From: Bdellovibrionales bacterium
Lineage (GTDB): Bacteria; Bdellovibrionota; UBA1018; CAIMNF01
Assembly (NCBI GenBank): GCA_018266375.1
Contig: JAFEAO010000008.1
Span: 1 to 64,000, forward strand
DNA length: 64,000 nucleotides
Direction of reading: 5' to 3'
This document shows, in pieces, positions 23,726-32,493 of the stretch. A program made the position numbers and the translations under genes. The notes below the pieces were generated by a model. It worked only from the letters and a program-made list of their open reading frames with translations. It did not search any database and was not told the DNA's origin. Each line of letters starts with the position of its first letter. The stretch's first letter is position 1.

Positions 23726-26344
23726 TTACTCCACGTCCTCGGCAATAATGCTGGCGCGACGCATTACACCGCAAACGCCTTTAAAACTGCAGACGTCACA
23801 GTCGTTTGGATCCGCAGGCTTCGGCGAGAAATTACCTGTTTTAATGCCGCTCACCTTCGTTTTTACCAGCTCATTGAACTGGCTCCAGACCGCCTCAGGC
23901 TCATCTTGAAAAAGCGAACGATTGGCTTTGGTCCATTCGGAAATCGGTTTGTCGACGACATCGGCTTTTTTGCCTTTGTTCCACTTCTGGAAATAGACGC
24001 CATGAGTGCGCGAAACTTTTTTAGGCGTGAGCTGCAAGTAAGTCGCTCCGATCATCTCTTGCTTCAAATTTTCGCGGAGACCAAGCGCATAGATGGAGAG
24101 CTGAAGACTCTTGCCGGTCTGCAAACTTTTTTGCGCGCTCGTCAGCGTGGACGAGGTTTTATAATCGACGAGCACGAGTCCATCGTCGTGTTTATCGATC
24201 CGGTCCGCGCGGCCCTTCAGCATGAGACCCTCCACCGCTGACGTAAACTCATACTCGATCTTGAACGGTACCGTACCTGAACGTGCGCGATACTCGCGTT
24301 CATCGTCCAAAAAGCGTTTGAGCCGCGTGACCACGCCCGCCTTAATCGCATCAAACATCCGATCACTCTTTAACCACCCGAGCGGTTTGCGCTCAGCCCA
24401 CGCTTTATCAAAAGCCCACTCAGGAGTGATGAACACGCCGTCGATTTCGGCCTTCATTAAAATCTCGAGCGCTTTGTGAATCAAACTTCCGAGATCGGTC
24501 GGCCGCAAATCAAAATCCGGGTCTTCTTCGTCCGTGAGCTGGAGCAAATAACCTGCGTAAGCCTTGAACGGACAATCGCCGTACGCGTTGACAAACGAGA
24601 TCGGCCACTCAGTTTTTGGCAACCTGGCTTCGACATGATCGACGGATTTCATGCGAGTGGCTTGCAGGGAGTTGAGATTGAGGGGATGGGCTCCGAGCGA
24701 CACCGGTTCCTCCGCACGAATCTGTGCAATCAGCGCAAGCCCGAGATCAATCGGCTCAGACTCGCCGCCAGCTTCGTCGAACTCCCACTCGAAACTTTGC
24801 ACGGTGCCTGCGCCCGAGCTCGCAGCCCAAGCCAAAAACGACTTTAAATTCTGTGCCTGCAAGTCTCGGCGTGACGGAAGTGAAAACTCCTTCGACAATG
24901 TTTCGATATCGGACGGAGTAAACCATTCCTCACCTTTTAAGATCGGCTCGAAGAACTGCGCGCTCACGCCAAAAAAGTAAACTTGTGTGGCCTCGGGCGC
25001 GAGATGCACATTGACCGCCTGATCGACACGGTAAATTTTTAGGCCGCGACGGTGGCGGAACGGCTCGACCTGTGGCGGAGCCTTTTGCAGCCGATCTTGA
25101 ACTTGATCGAACCAATATCGGATCGGCTGCTTGCGGTGCTGCATCTTGAGCGGGTCGAGCGAACCGATCCAGTCGCGAAAGAATCGATCAAGCGTTGCGA
25201 TCGTACGCGCATCCGTTTTAGAAATCGGAAGCCGTTTTACGACCTCGGCATGAATCTGCGAAAGCGCCATGCGACTCGGGTAGCGTTCGCGCAACACGCG
25301 CACCGCCTCGGTAAATTCCTTGTATTGGCCGAGCGTCTCACTCATCCCTTTATCGAGTAACCGTTTACGAATCGCTTCACGATCGACAAACGGCGTGCGA
25401 GTCAACCGTACCCACTCTAATGTTGCTTCGATCGGAAACCCCTTTGCGACGATCTCGAATTCCAGCAAAGCGACTTTCAAATTCTCGTCGACACTCACCA
25501 GCATCGGATCGCGCGCGTCCTGCAACGGAATCCCCCGCTGCGAGGCCACCCGTCGTAAGGTCCTGCGCACCACGGGCTTATCTTCGATCACAATCGCGAT
25601 GCGATCGAGATCGGCGTTCGATCTAAACTCATCCATCAAAAATAGCGCCGCATCTTCGAGCGAGTGAGCCGTGCGACGTTCGACCGGTATTTCTGAAGGC
25701 GCTTTAGTCTCATCAAAGCTCAGTCGAATCTCGACTTCCGCTCTCTCGCTCAGGGCCTGCCAAAAGCTTTGCACGCGCGGCGGATCCGGAAAATGCCGGA
25801 TGTAATAAATTTTTTGAAGCGCGGGCGAGGGCTCGAACAAAGGCATCCGACGAACCGCATCGCTATAAAGACGAGGCTCGTCCCACAGCTCGCGGAGTTC
25901 AAGCAATCGATCCCAAAAACGGTTCAGGAGAAAATACTCCTCGCGTTTGACGTTGCGACCGGATTTTTCTTCGAGCACGGATTGAAACACTTGTGCCTCT
26001 TCGTGGTGAACAAAGCGCATGCGACCCTGTTGAAGGCTGCGATCGAGGATTTCGTAAAAGCGCGGGCGAAAACGATGCTCGCGCAATCCCGGTAAAGCTT
26101 CCTTCACATTCGGATCGCGCAGACTCTGCCGAAGCAACTCTTGGCGGGCGATCGGATTTAGTAACCGACTGTTTGCTTCGGGAACGAGCTGGAGGGCGAG
26201 ATCGCGGGGTTTAAGAATCGCGCGCTGAAGAAGACCCTTACCTTGCTGAAAACAGAAGGTTTTCCAATCTTCGCGGGTCAGGCCGGAGCCGATCACCAGA
26301 GTCGCGGTAGGCTGAAAACCCATAATTTTTTCAAACATCTGCAT
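23726..26344 (-). CDS. RecB-family PD-(D/E)XK nuclease with iron-sulfur cluster motif (AddB-like)
   Basis: 872 residues. The C-terminal quarter is a RecB-type nuclease: YGDCPFKAYAGYLLQL with the first cluster Cys, then LGSLIHKALEIL (helix with the metal-binding His), GRADRIDKHDDGLVLVDYKTSS (catalytic Asp and the DYK motif), QLSIYALGL, and finally CDVCSFKGVC providing the other three cluster Cys. This Cys-x(n)-Cys-x2-Cys-x5-Cys staple is the AddB/Cas4/RecB-like iron-sulfur nuclease pattern. The N-terminal 550 residues resemble the helicase-like scaffold of AddB but I see no Walker A loop, so strand scanning rather than ATP hydrolysis is likely. AddB partners AddA in double-strand break repair; addA is not in the window. 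Confidence 0.8.
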   Translation of the reverse strand: MQMFEKIMGFQPTATLVIGSGLTREDWKTFCFQQGKGLLQRAILKPRDLALQLVPEANSRLLNPIARQELLRQSLRDPNVKEALPGLREHRFRPRFYEILDRSLQQGRMRFVHHEEAQVFQSVLEEKSGRNVKREEYFLLNRFWDRLLELRELWDEPRLYSDAVRRMPLFEPSPALQKIYYIRHFPDPPRVQSFWQALSERAEVEIRLSFDETKAPSEIPVERRTAHSLEDAALFLMDEFRSNADLDRIAIVIEDKPVVRRTLRRVASQRGIPLQDARDPMLVSVDENLKVALLEFEIVAKGFPIEATLEWVRLTRTPFVDREAIRKRLLDKGMSETLGQYKEFTEAVRVLRERYPSRMALSQIHAEVVKRLPISKTDARTIATLDRFFRDWIGSLDPLKMQHRKQPIRYWFDQVQDRLQKAPPQVEPFRHRRGLKIYRVDQAVNVHLAPEATQVYFFGVSAQFFEPILKGEEWFTPSDIETLSKEFSLPSRRDLQAQNLKSFLAWAASSGAGTVQSFEWEFDEAGGESEPIDLGLALIAQIRAEEPVSLGAHPLNLNSLQATRMKSVDHVEARLPKTEWPISFVNAYGDCPFKAYAGYLLQLTDEEDPDFDLRPTDLGSLIHKALEILMKAEIDGVFITPEWAFDKAWAERKPLGWLKSDRMFDAIKAGVVTRLKRFLDDEREYRARSGTVPFKIEYEFTSAVEGLMLKGRADRIDKHDDGLVLVDYKTSSTLTSAQKSLQTGKSLQLSIYALGLRENLKQEMIGATYLQLTPKKVSRTHGVYFQKWNKGKKADVVDKPISEWTKANRSLFQDEPEAVWSQFNELVKTKVSGIKTGNFSPKPADPNDCDVCSFKGVCGVMRRASIIAEDVE

Positions 26345-26360
26345 CGAAGTTTAACACAAA

Positions 26361-26386
26361 TTGAGCTTTGACTAAGGCTGTATAAT
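26361..26386 (+). promoter_or_regulatory. Promoter candidate for the barrel/EF-hand lipoprotein operon
   Basis: A perfect TATAAT at 26381-26386 lies 20 bases before the ATG at 26406. Upstream are TTGAGC (26361-26366, spacing 14) and TTGACT (26368-26373, spacing 7), neither at ideal distance, so the -35 is poor and an activator may be needed. Confidence 0.45.
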
Positions 26387-26405
26387 ATGGTTAATACGGT
26401 GCGTC

Positions 26406-27869
26406 ATGAAAATGTGGACGCGAACTTTTGTATTCAAAGTTCCGGTAAGTGCAGCATTGCTCTTCGTGAGCACACCTGCGTTTGCCCGTAAGCCCGTTCC
26501 CTACACCGTCCTCGAAAAGCTCGAGGAAAAGGCCGAGAACATAGTATCCGACTCAAAGATTACGATCGGAGCCGAAGCCGATCTCTCCCGCGATACCGTG
26601 ACGCCATCGACTTTCCCGATCGTGAGCTTAGGATATAAAGCCGATTCCAAGACCCGTTACAATACCGGTCGCGCGACGGAATATAATATTGATATGCGAT
26701 TTCGGATCAGCCCGAACCATCCGAAAGCTTACGCACTCACGGGCCCAAATCTTTACTTCGGGGAATCGGACGATTCCGCCAACACGGGGTTAAGATTTAC
26801 TTTCGGCCGCCGTTTGATCGGTTGGTCCAAAATCGACGACCTCTGGGATATCGGCGAGTTCGAGCCGCTGGATTCTTGGGATCGTTTGCGCTCGACTCCA
26901 AACGGCTTGACCGGCATCTTTGCTTACGCGGATACCGACAACGAAGAAATCCGCCTCTTTGCTTCCTACTTATTTTTGCCTGAAATGACTCCAAATATCG
27001 TTATCGATAACAATCGCTTTTCGTCGGAGCATCCGCAAGCGGTCGCGAGTGCGCCGCAAACGTACACGCTTTTGAATCGTCCGACCCCGCTCGGCTATAA
27101 CTTGGCGATCCCGAGCATTGATAAAATTATTTTCCGCCCAAGCTTTGCGGTTTCAGCGGGCAATAAAGAAGTCAATCGCTCGACTCACGAGAAGAATCGG
27201 TTCCGCTATAAACTGACTTACGGGTACTTACCTTACAACTACTTCCCGATCGCTTTGCAGGCGACGCTTGCGATCCCTCTCGATCAAATCGTAGTTTCGC
27301 TTCAGCCGCGTCTCCTCAGCCATCATTTGATGGGTGCCGAGACTTCATTCAAATTCGCCGAATCGGCAACGTTCGGGTTTGCGGCCCTCGGAAGCCTCCC
27401 GGTGCAAGATACGATTCCAGCCGATTACACCACGACCACGCTCACTAACTCGGTGACTCTGAGCCCATGGCTTGAACTCAAGTTTTCCCGCGCAAATCTC
27501 GTATTTTCGCAGATTATTACGCGTGGTGGCTTGGATGCGGATGTCGGTCCTTATGCGGATCCGAACTCAAGTATCTTTAGTTCGCGCCTATTGTACCGGA
27601 ACGCCTCTGAAATGAAGGCGCGATATCTACTCTCGTCAACTTCAGCGAAATCAGATTACATCGAGGCCAAATACCTCCATGAATACTCAATTAATGCGGA
27701 CTGGATATCGGCGGACTTAGTGGTTTATCTCGAAAAGAACTTCTCGTTTTTGGTCGGTGGAGACCTGATCAATGCGGATAAAACCGTTGACGACGATCGC
27801 GGTGCCGAATTCCTTGCGGATGTTCGTGCCATCGACCGTGTGCGCATGGGGGTGCAGTATGTCTTCTAA
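26406..27869 (+). CDS. Outer-membrane beta-barrel protein
   Basis: 487 residues with a Sec signal peptide (VPVSAALLFVSTPAFA). The mature protein is built of alternating amphipathic strands (MRFRISPNHP, GLRFTFGRRLIGW, IRLFASYLFLPEM, RFRYKLTYGYLPYNYFP, WLELKFSRANLVF) and ends in VQYVF, a C-terminal aromatic typical of BamA substrates. I recognise no specific porin or secretin family. An ELEKAEE-type acidic N-terminal helix precedes the barrel. The next gene starts inside its 3' end (11-base overlap), so the barrel and the giant lipoprotein are one operon and probably one complex. Confidence 0.75.
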   Translation: MKMWTRTFVFKVPVSAALLFVSTPAFARKPVPYTVLEKLEEKAENIVSDSKITIGAEADLSRDTVTPSTFPIVSLGYKADSKTRYNTGRATEYNIDMRFRISPNHPKAYALTGPNLYFGESDDSANTGLRFTFGRRLIGWSKIDDLWDIGEFEPLDSWDRLRSTPNGLTGIFAYADTDNEEIRLFASYLFLPEMTPNIVIDNNRFSSEHPQAVASAPQTYTLLNRPTPLGYNLAIPSIDKIIFRPSFAVSAGNKEVNRSTHEKNRFRYKLTYGYLPYNYFPIALQATLAIPLDQIVVSLQPRLLSHHLMGAETSFKFAESATFGFAALGSLPVQDTIPADYTTTTLTNSVTLSPWLELKFSRANLVFSQIITRGGLDADVGPYADPNSSIFSSRLLYRNASEMKARYLLSSTSAKSDYIEAKYLHEYSINADWISADLVVYLEKNFSFLVGGDLINADKTVDDDRGAEFLADVRAIDRVRMGVQYVF

Positions 27870-30800
27870 ATCGAGCCTGCTCCGTTTGACTTGCCTCTTG
27901 GCTCTCACCTCATTGGCGAGCGGTTGCTCCTGGCTTCGCGATAAACCCAAAGAACCCACTACGTTCAAGAGTGACAACTTGGACCTCTCGTGTTTGCGTT
28001 TGGCTCCGATCCAGCTCCAAAAACTTTTCGAAGGCGAGTACACCGACTCCCCGGCCGACCAAGCGCAGATCAGAGCGATCTGGACTTGTTTGGATAAATC
28101 TTTGCGCTCGTTCAGCAACTACACCCGCGGCGAACGCGAAGGGGTCTACACCGCAAAAGAACTCCAACTTTTTGCCAACCGCTATCTCCCGGACGATCAA
28201 CCTTTGACCCTCGCATTCACGAATGCCGTATTTAAGCTCAAACGTTCAGTCCTCGGCGGCAACGACGGCGAACTGACTCGTCCTGAGGTTGCCCGTCTTC
28301 GCGACAAGCTCAATCGTTTCGGCGATATGATCCTCCCGCTCGCTCCGCACATGGCGATCTTGCTCGATCCAAGCAGTAATCAGGGCTCGACCGAACGGAT
28401 CATGGCCGCGACCGCACTCAATAAATTCGTCATGAACGTCGGCGATCTTCTCGGCGACTCATCGTACTCGATGCAGTGGAAAGACTTGGGCGATTTCGTG
28501 AACGAGCTTGAGAAGTACACTCGCCGCGATAAACCGACCGCACTCACCTATGTGCGCGAGCAACTCGGCATCTTCCAATACTTCAAACTCCTGCTCGTCG
28601 GCGGCGACGAGATGGCGATTGAAAATACCAAGTGGCGCCCGATCTTCGAAGCGATCTCCCATTTCTTTAACGCTCTTTATTTGTCCAACAACACGATCGA
28701 ATCCTTCGACCAGCTGTCGATCGAGGTAAAGTCGAACGAAGACGAGCAAAGAGTCGCGGTCGAGAAGTTAAACACCCTTCTTGCGCAACTTCGTAACGAT
28801 CCGACTCTGGTTTCGGCGAGCATCATTCACAACCTCGCCGATCGCTGGGGTAAAGCGCTCGTATTCAATGCTTTCTTGTTCCCTCGCAACCAGGGGTCGA
28901 TCGCGCTCAAAACGTTTTTAGGCTCACCAGGCTTGCGTAAACTCGCGGGCTACCTTCTTGATCAGATGAAAAACATCAAGGAAGACATCAAGGATCCGGC
29001 AAAATTGCAGGGTCTTGCCGACAACCTCGCCAACTTCATCGAGCAATCGTCAATCGCGAACTCGGGTTCGGGCAACCCGACCCCGATCTCGTTTGAGTCG
29101 CTCAAATCGTACGTGCAACAACTGAAACCGCTGTTTGACGATGAGCAGAGCTTCCAAGCGATCCTCCTCGGCGTGGACCTCTTTAAAAACGTCGCGCCCG
29201 TTTTATGCGGAAAAGAATCCGACAGCTATCTGCCCAAAGACATGCGTGCCGTGATTCAAAAAGCGGTGGATTTGTATCTCGCTTGGCGCAAGGAATCAAC
29301 GCTCTCCGTATTCGAAGCTATCGGCCAAAGTATCGATATCATGATGCGCCCGCCGGCCCTTTACTCTGCGAAGCTTGAGCAGGCGGAAAATACGATCAAT
29401 CTCTCGGATCAGCTGATCAAGCTTTTCAAAATCGAGACGACGGTCGATCTGCCTCAAATTTACAAATTCATTAAAGACGGCTTCTACGCGAAGTCACTCG
29501 TGTTCGGCAGCTCGGACAAAACCATAAACGGATTCGAAATCAAAACCCTGGGTGATATCTGGCAACCGTTCCGCACATACCGCACCAGCAATGATCTCGC
29601 TCCGAGCCTGGAGCGCGCGGCGGCCGTTCTCCAGGACAATAGTTTTGCCCCGGCGAGCCTCGAAAAACTCATTCCGGCCATCGATGCATTCCTCCCGAAG
29701 GACATGCAGATCGAGCGCATGGGTCTCGATGCTAAGATGCTCGGACTCGTGAAGGCGGCGCTCACCAACGGCAGTGCCGAAAATCTCGAGCGTCAGGACT
29801 ACCCGATCCTCGCCGAGATCGGCGCTAAACTTTGGGCACGCTTGGGCCCGGTTCAAAAATCTTTGCCGAAGGACTTTAAGATCGGCATGAACGCCAAGAG
29901 CTTGGAGCTCGCGGCAGCCGGAATCGACGGCATTGTCGACGCGGATGTCTCGATGTCTTATGACAAACTGCGCCCGCTCATCGCCACGTTCGCGAAACAG
30001 CAGGGTTACCCGCTTCGCGATAAAACTCTCGAGTTATTGTTGGTGGGCATGAATTCGCGCATATTCGGCCGCACGACCGGGCCGAAACCGGAACGCGCGA
30101 CTGGAGTATTGACCTCGAAGCAACTCGCGACTGCAAGCTCACTTTTGAAAAAGACTCAAAGCGACTGGTTGGATATCGAAACCGTTTATGCGGGAGTTGC
30201 GGATACCGCGACCCTCAATCGCATTGTTTTGAACCAACGACTGAAGACTCAAGAGATCAAAGACATCATCCGCATCATGCCTCCGCTCCTGGACGGCAAG
30301 GACCACCTGCTCCACATCAGCGGATTCGGTGCGGGCAACGAGTTCTACGCTTTTGACCTCGCATACAAGACGCTCATGCGCCGAGTGGTGCAATGGCTCT
30401 TCCCGGCGTACCAGATCGAAAATGACGATGGCAAAGCAAGCGGTCGGTTGACTTACAATGACGTCGTCGACTTGCTGACCGACATCAACGAACTCATCTT
30501 GGACATGAAGCTCACCTACGGCGTGAATCCGGCGCCGGTGACCGCGACCAAACGGATGCAGACGATCAACCTCTTCACCAAATCGGGTAACGGCGATGAC
30601 TATCTCGACGTGGATGAAACGACCGAGTTCCTCACGATCTCAGCGGGCGGCAAGGTCCTTCTCGACAACTCTATCGGCAAACTCGTTAAAGACTGCGGTC
30701 TCACGATCGATCCAAACCATCAGGTCCTCCCTTACAAGTGCTTGACCAACAGTTTCTCAAAGCCCGAATACTTCAAACAGACGTACAGCGCGGTCATTCC

Positions 30801-31383
30801 TGAAATGGTTCGCCAATTCGGAAACTACAAACCTAAAGAACGTGCGGACTTTATCGAGTCGATGCTCAACGCGACCGATGCCAAATGGCGCGACAAAAAA
30901 GAAATGACATTCTCGGACTTCGAGGTATTTATCGCGGTTCCGTATTACGCAGAAAATATTTTCGAGCGCCTAGACGCCGATCATAACCAAACGGTCGTGT
31001 TCTCGGAAGCGATGAAGGGATTCCCGCTCTTCTGCCGTGAGATCCAGAAAATCGGCGGATCGTCGCTCAAGGGTTCTTGCGAGCCGGGCGAAGCACCACG
31101 CAACATCGAGGCGGTCTACGGACACTTGCTGGTTTACGGCGAGCCGCCGGATGCGCCGAAACCGAACGACGCATGGTGGGTGAAACTCGTGAAAGTGAAA
31201 CGCGTTCTCTTTTGGTTCCGCAGTTGGAAGCGCAACTATCGCTATCGTACGGCCGAGTGGGATCAGTACCCGCCGCTTTTAGTGCGCAAGGATGTTCTCC
31301 AGATCATCTCAAATCTTGCAATGGCGACGGATTCTCCGTCAGATTACCCTGATGAGCCCGGATCCGACGGGACATCCGAGTAA
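27859..31383 (+). CDS. Giant lipoprotein with EF-hand calcium-binding loops
   Basis: 1174 residues from ATG 27859, which puts a type II signal peptide at the N terminus (LLRLTCLLALTSLASGC, lipobox LASGC); the frame is open 29 codons further upstream inside the barrel gene. The mature protein is mainly helical. EF-hand-like loops appear at about residue 131 (GGNDGELTRPEV), 908 (KSGNGDDYLDVDETTEFL) and 1038 (LDADHNQTVVFSEAM); the last two keep the acidic ligands and the final Glu. No enzymatic domain is recognised. It overlaps the upstream barrel gene by 11 bases. Role unknown; a calcium-responsive envelope scaffold is a reasonable guess. The 126 bases after the stop hold nothing convincing. 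Confidence 0.7.
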   Translation: MSSKSSLLRLTCLLALTSLASGCSWLRDKPKEPTTFKSDNLDLSCLRLAPIQLQKLFEGEYTDSPADQAQIRAIWTCLDKSLRSFSNYTRGEREGVYTAKELQLFANRYLPDDQPLTLAFTNAVFKLKRSVLGGNDGELTRPEVARLRDKLNRFGDMILPLAPHMAILLDPSSNQGSTERIMAATALNKFVMNVGDLLGDSSYSMQWKDLGDFVNELEKYTRRDKPTALTYVREQLGIFQYFKLLLVGGDEMAIENTKWRPIFEAISHFFNALYLSNNTIESFDQLSIEVKSNEDEQRVAVEKLNTLLAQLRNDPTLVSASIIHNLADRWGKALVFNAFLFPRNQGSIALKTFLGSPGLRKLAGYLLDQMKNIKEDIKDPAKLQGLADNLANFIEQSSIANSGSGNPTPISFESLKSYVQQLKPLFDDEQSFQAILLGVDLFKNVAPVLCGKESDSYLPKDMRAVIQKAVDLYLAWRKESTLSVFEAIGQSIDIMMRPPALYSAKLEQAENTINLSDQLIKLFKIETTVDLPQIYKFIKDGFYAKSLVFGSSDKTINGFEIKTLGDIWQPFRTYRTSNDLAPSLERAAAVLQDNSFAPASLEKLIPAIDAFLPKDMQIERMGLDAKMLGLVKAALTNGSAENLERQDYPILAEIGAKLWARLGPVQKSLPKDFKIGMNAKSLELAAAGIDGIVDADVSMSYDKLRPLIATFAKQQGYPLRDKTLELLLVGMNSRIFGRTTGPKPERATGVLTSKQLATASSLLKKTQSDWLDIETVYAGVADTATLNRIVLNQRLKTQEIKDIIRIMPPLLDGKDHLLHISGFGAGNEFYAFDLAYKTLMRRVVQWLFPAYQIENDDGKASGRLTYNDVVDLLTDINELILDMKLTYGVNPAPVTATKRMQTINLFTKSGNGDDYLDVDETTEFLTISAGGKVLLDNSIGKLVKDCGLTIDPNHQVLPYKCLTNSFSKPEYFKQTYSAVIPEMVRQFGNYKPKERADFIESMLNATDAKWRDKKEMTFSDFEVFIAVPYYAENIFERLDADHNQTVVFSEAMKGFPLFCREIQKIGGSSLKGSCEPGEAPRNIEAVYGHLLVYGEPPDAPKPNDAWWVKLVKVKRVLFWFRSWKRNYRYRTAEWDQYPPLLVRKDVLQIISNLAMATDSPSDYPDEPGSDGTSE

Positions 31384-31509
31384 GAGCTTCCGGCCGGTGC
31401 GCGATCCCGGTCAAGATAGCGGTACGATGCTGTCCGAAGAATGACTTCAGAAGCTTGGGAAGCGGTTTTTGAGATGCGGGTACGGACGTTGACTTGGACA
31501 TATAAATTT

Positions 31510-32490
31510 TTAGGTCTTTAGTACACTGAGCATTTGAACGAAATCATCGGGGAGCGGGGCACTCACCGTGATGAGTTCCTTACTCATCGGATGCGGAAAC
31601 GTGAGTTGAGCCGCGTGGAGGATCAGCCGAGGCGCGACCGACGCGTGATACACGTCTTTCGGAAAATAAAGCGTGTCTCCTAAAATCGGCAGACCGTGTT
31701 CGCTGCAATGAACGCGGATTTGATGCGTACGACCGGTGACGGGCTTCGCCTCAAGCCACAGGATGTCGCGGAACTCCTCAATCACCCGAAACTCGGTCTT
31801 TGCAAAATCTCCGCCCGCTGTGACCGACCCGAAGCGCGAGATCTTGACCGTATTTTTTTGCACTTTGCCCAAGTAGTTCTCGACCACGAACGTATCGTCG
31901 ACTTTGTATCCCGGCGCGATGGGCGACCGCCACGTCAAGCACTGATAAGTCTTGCGGATATGATGTTGCTGGAACATATCTGCGACCGCCTTGTTAGCTT
32001 CCGTCTTTTTGGTGAAGAGCACGAGGCCTGAGGTGTCGCGATCCAAACGATGGTGCAAACCAAGGTACGGCACTTCGATGTTGTCGCGCTTCGCGAGCAA
32101 ACGACGAACCAGCTCGAAAAGGTTCGCGCGCGTAGGATCGATCGTGGGCTGAGTCGGAACGCCAGGCGGTTTATCCACGACAATAAGCCACTCGTCTTCG
32201 TACAAAATCCGGTCGGTGCTGATGCGGAGGTCTTCCAGCCGCTTCGGCAAGTTTTTGTTCAGTTTATCCTCGTCGTAATAAACCTCGATGAACGCTCCAG
32301 TATAAAGCGGAAACGTTCCGTTTTTTAAGCGCCGACGATTGACGTAGACCGCGCCGCTTAAGATCAAACGGCGAATGCGGGTCTTCGTGAGATAGATTCC
32401 GATCGCATTCGGGAGCCACTCCTGCAAAAAATGGTCAAGCCTCACCTTCTGAACAGATGCGGGAATACGAGTCTGAAGCCGCTTCAACAT
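31510..32490 (-). CDS. RluA-family 23S rRNA pseudouridine synthase with S4 domain
   Basis: 326 residues. N-terminal S4 RNA-binding domain (about 15-75: VRLDHFLQEWLP...TRIRRLILSGAVYVNRRRLKNG) followed by the RluA/RluD catalytic domain. The motif HHRLDRDTSGLVLFTK holds the catalytic Asp, and GRTHQIRVHCSEHGLPILGDTLY is the conserved C-terminal block. It isomerises uridines in 23S rRNA, as RluD, RluC or RluA do; which sites cannot be said, so no symbol is given. It lies three bases behind rel on the same strand, last in the accA-yicC-gmk-rel run. Confidence 0.9.
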   Translation of the reverse strand: MLKRLQTRIPASVQKVRLDHFLQEWLPNAIGIYLTKTRIRRLILSGAVYVNRRRLKNGTFPLYTGAFIEVYYDEDKLNKNLPKRLEDLRISTDRILYEDEWLIVVDKPPGVPTQPTIDPTRANLFELVRRLLAKRDNIEVPYLGLHHRLDRDTSGLVLFTKKTEANKAVADMFQQHHIRKTYQCLTWRSPIAPGYKVDDTFVVENYLGKVQKNTVKISRFGSVTAGGDFAKTEFRVIEEFRDILWLEAKPVTGRTHQIRVHCSEHGLPILGDTLYFPKDVYHASVAPRLILHAAQLTFPHPMSKELITVSAPLPDDFVQMLSVLKT

Positions 32491-32493
32491 GAG

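Noticed and set aside
31304..31501. 65-codon frame on the minus strand after the pseudouridine synthase gene
   Set aside because: Basic, low-complexity product, no ribosome site, overlaps the end of the EF-hand lipoprotein gene by about 80 bases; no support beyond being open.
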